DNA of 6,582 nt from positions 1 through 6,582 of the forward strand of contig JAAFIJ010000163.1 in assembly GCA_013298675.1 (NCBI GenBank). The letters are read 5' to 3'. This document shows, one piece after another, positions 6,573-6,582 of this stretch (positions within the stretch are counted from its first letter, which is position 1; every line of letters begins with the position of its first letter). The stretch comes from Rhodobacterales bacterium. GTDB lineage: Bacteria > Pseudomonadota > Alphaproteobacteria > Rhodobacterales > Rhodobacteraceae. The notes beneath the pieces were generated by a model. That model saw only the letters and a program-made list of their open reading frames with translations. It searched no databases and was not told the origin of the DNA. The translations under genes and the position numbers were made by a program.

Positions 6573-6582
6573 CCCGATCAGA

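Overview
The window is bacterial DNA of moderate GC content. The four main genes all lie on the minus strand, so transcription runs from high to low coordinates. Gene style, a candidate CtrA-type site and the protein families suggest an alphaproteobacterium, possibly a marine member of the Rhodobacterales. That placement is inference; there is no rRNA or other marker gene in the window.

Right side (6582 to 3883): two genes sharing an ATGA stop/start overlap. The first is a compact lipoxygenase-family protein without a PLAT domain. The second is a catalase-related haem protein of the kind that includes coral allene oxide synthase. Together they look like a two-gene oxylipin pathway: a fatty-acid hydroperoxide is made by the first enzyme and rearranged or cleaved by the second. 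In corals and some cyanobacteria the same two activities are fused, with the catalase part first; here they are separate and in the opposite order. The lipoxygenase aligns without gaps across its main iron-binding helix, yet has Thr203 where the first iron-ligand His is expected. Its other ligands (H208, H428, N432 and the C-terminal Ile) are present. This is the most unusual thing in the window.

Middle (3673 to 1451): after a 209-base gap comes a three-part SulP anion transporter, made of a membrane permease, a STAS domain and a C-terminal cyclic-nucleotide-binding domain. It begins with a TTG codon behind an AAGG ribosome site, and a small GC-rich hairpin sits just upstream.

Left side: positions 869 to 1450 hold no intact gene. 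This stretch contains three short perfect palindromes, a candidate CtrA box, and a plus-strand stretch (1202 to 1377) that reads like a decayed small protein gene. From 868 to the left edge runs the N-terminal part of a secreted DUF11-repeat surface protein, cut off by the window edge.
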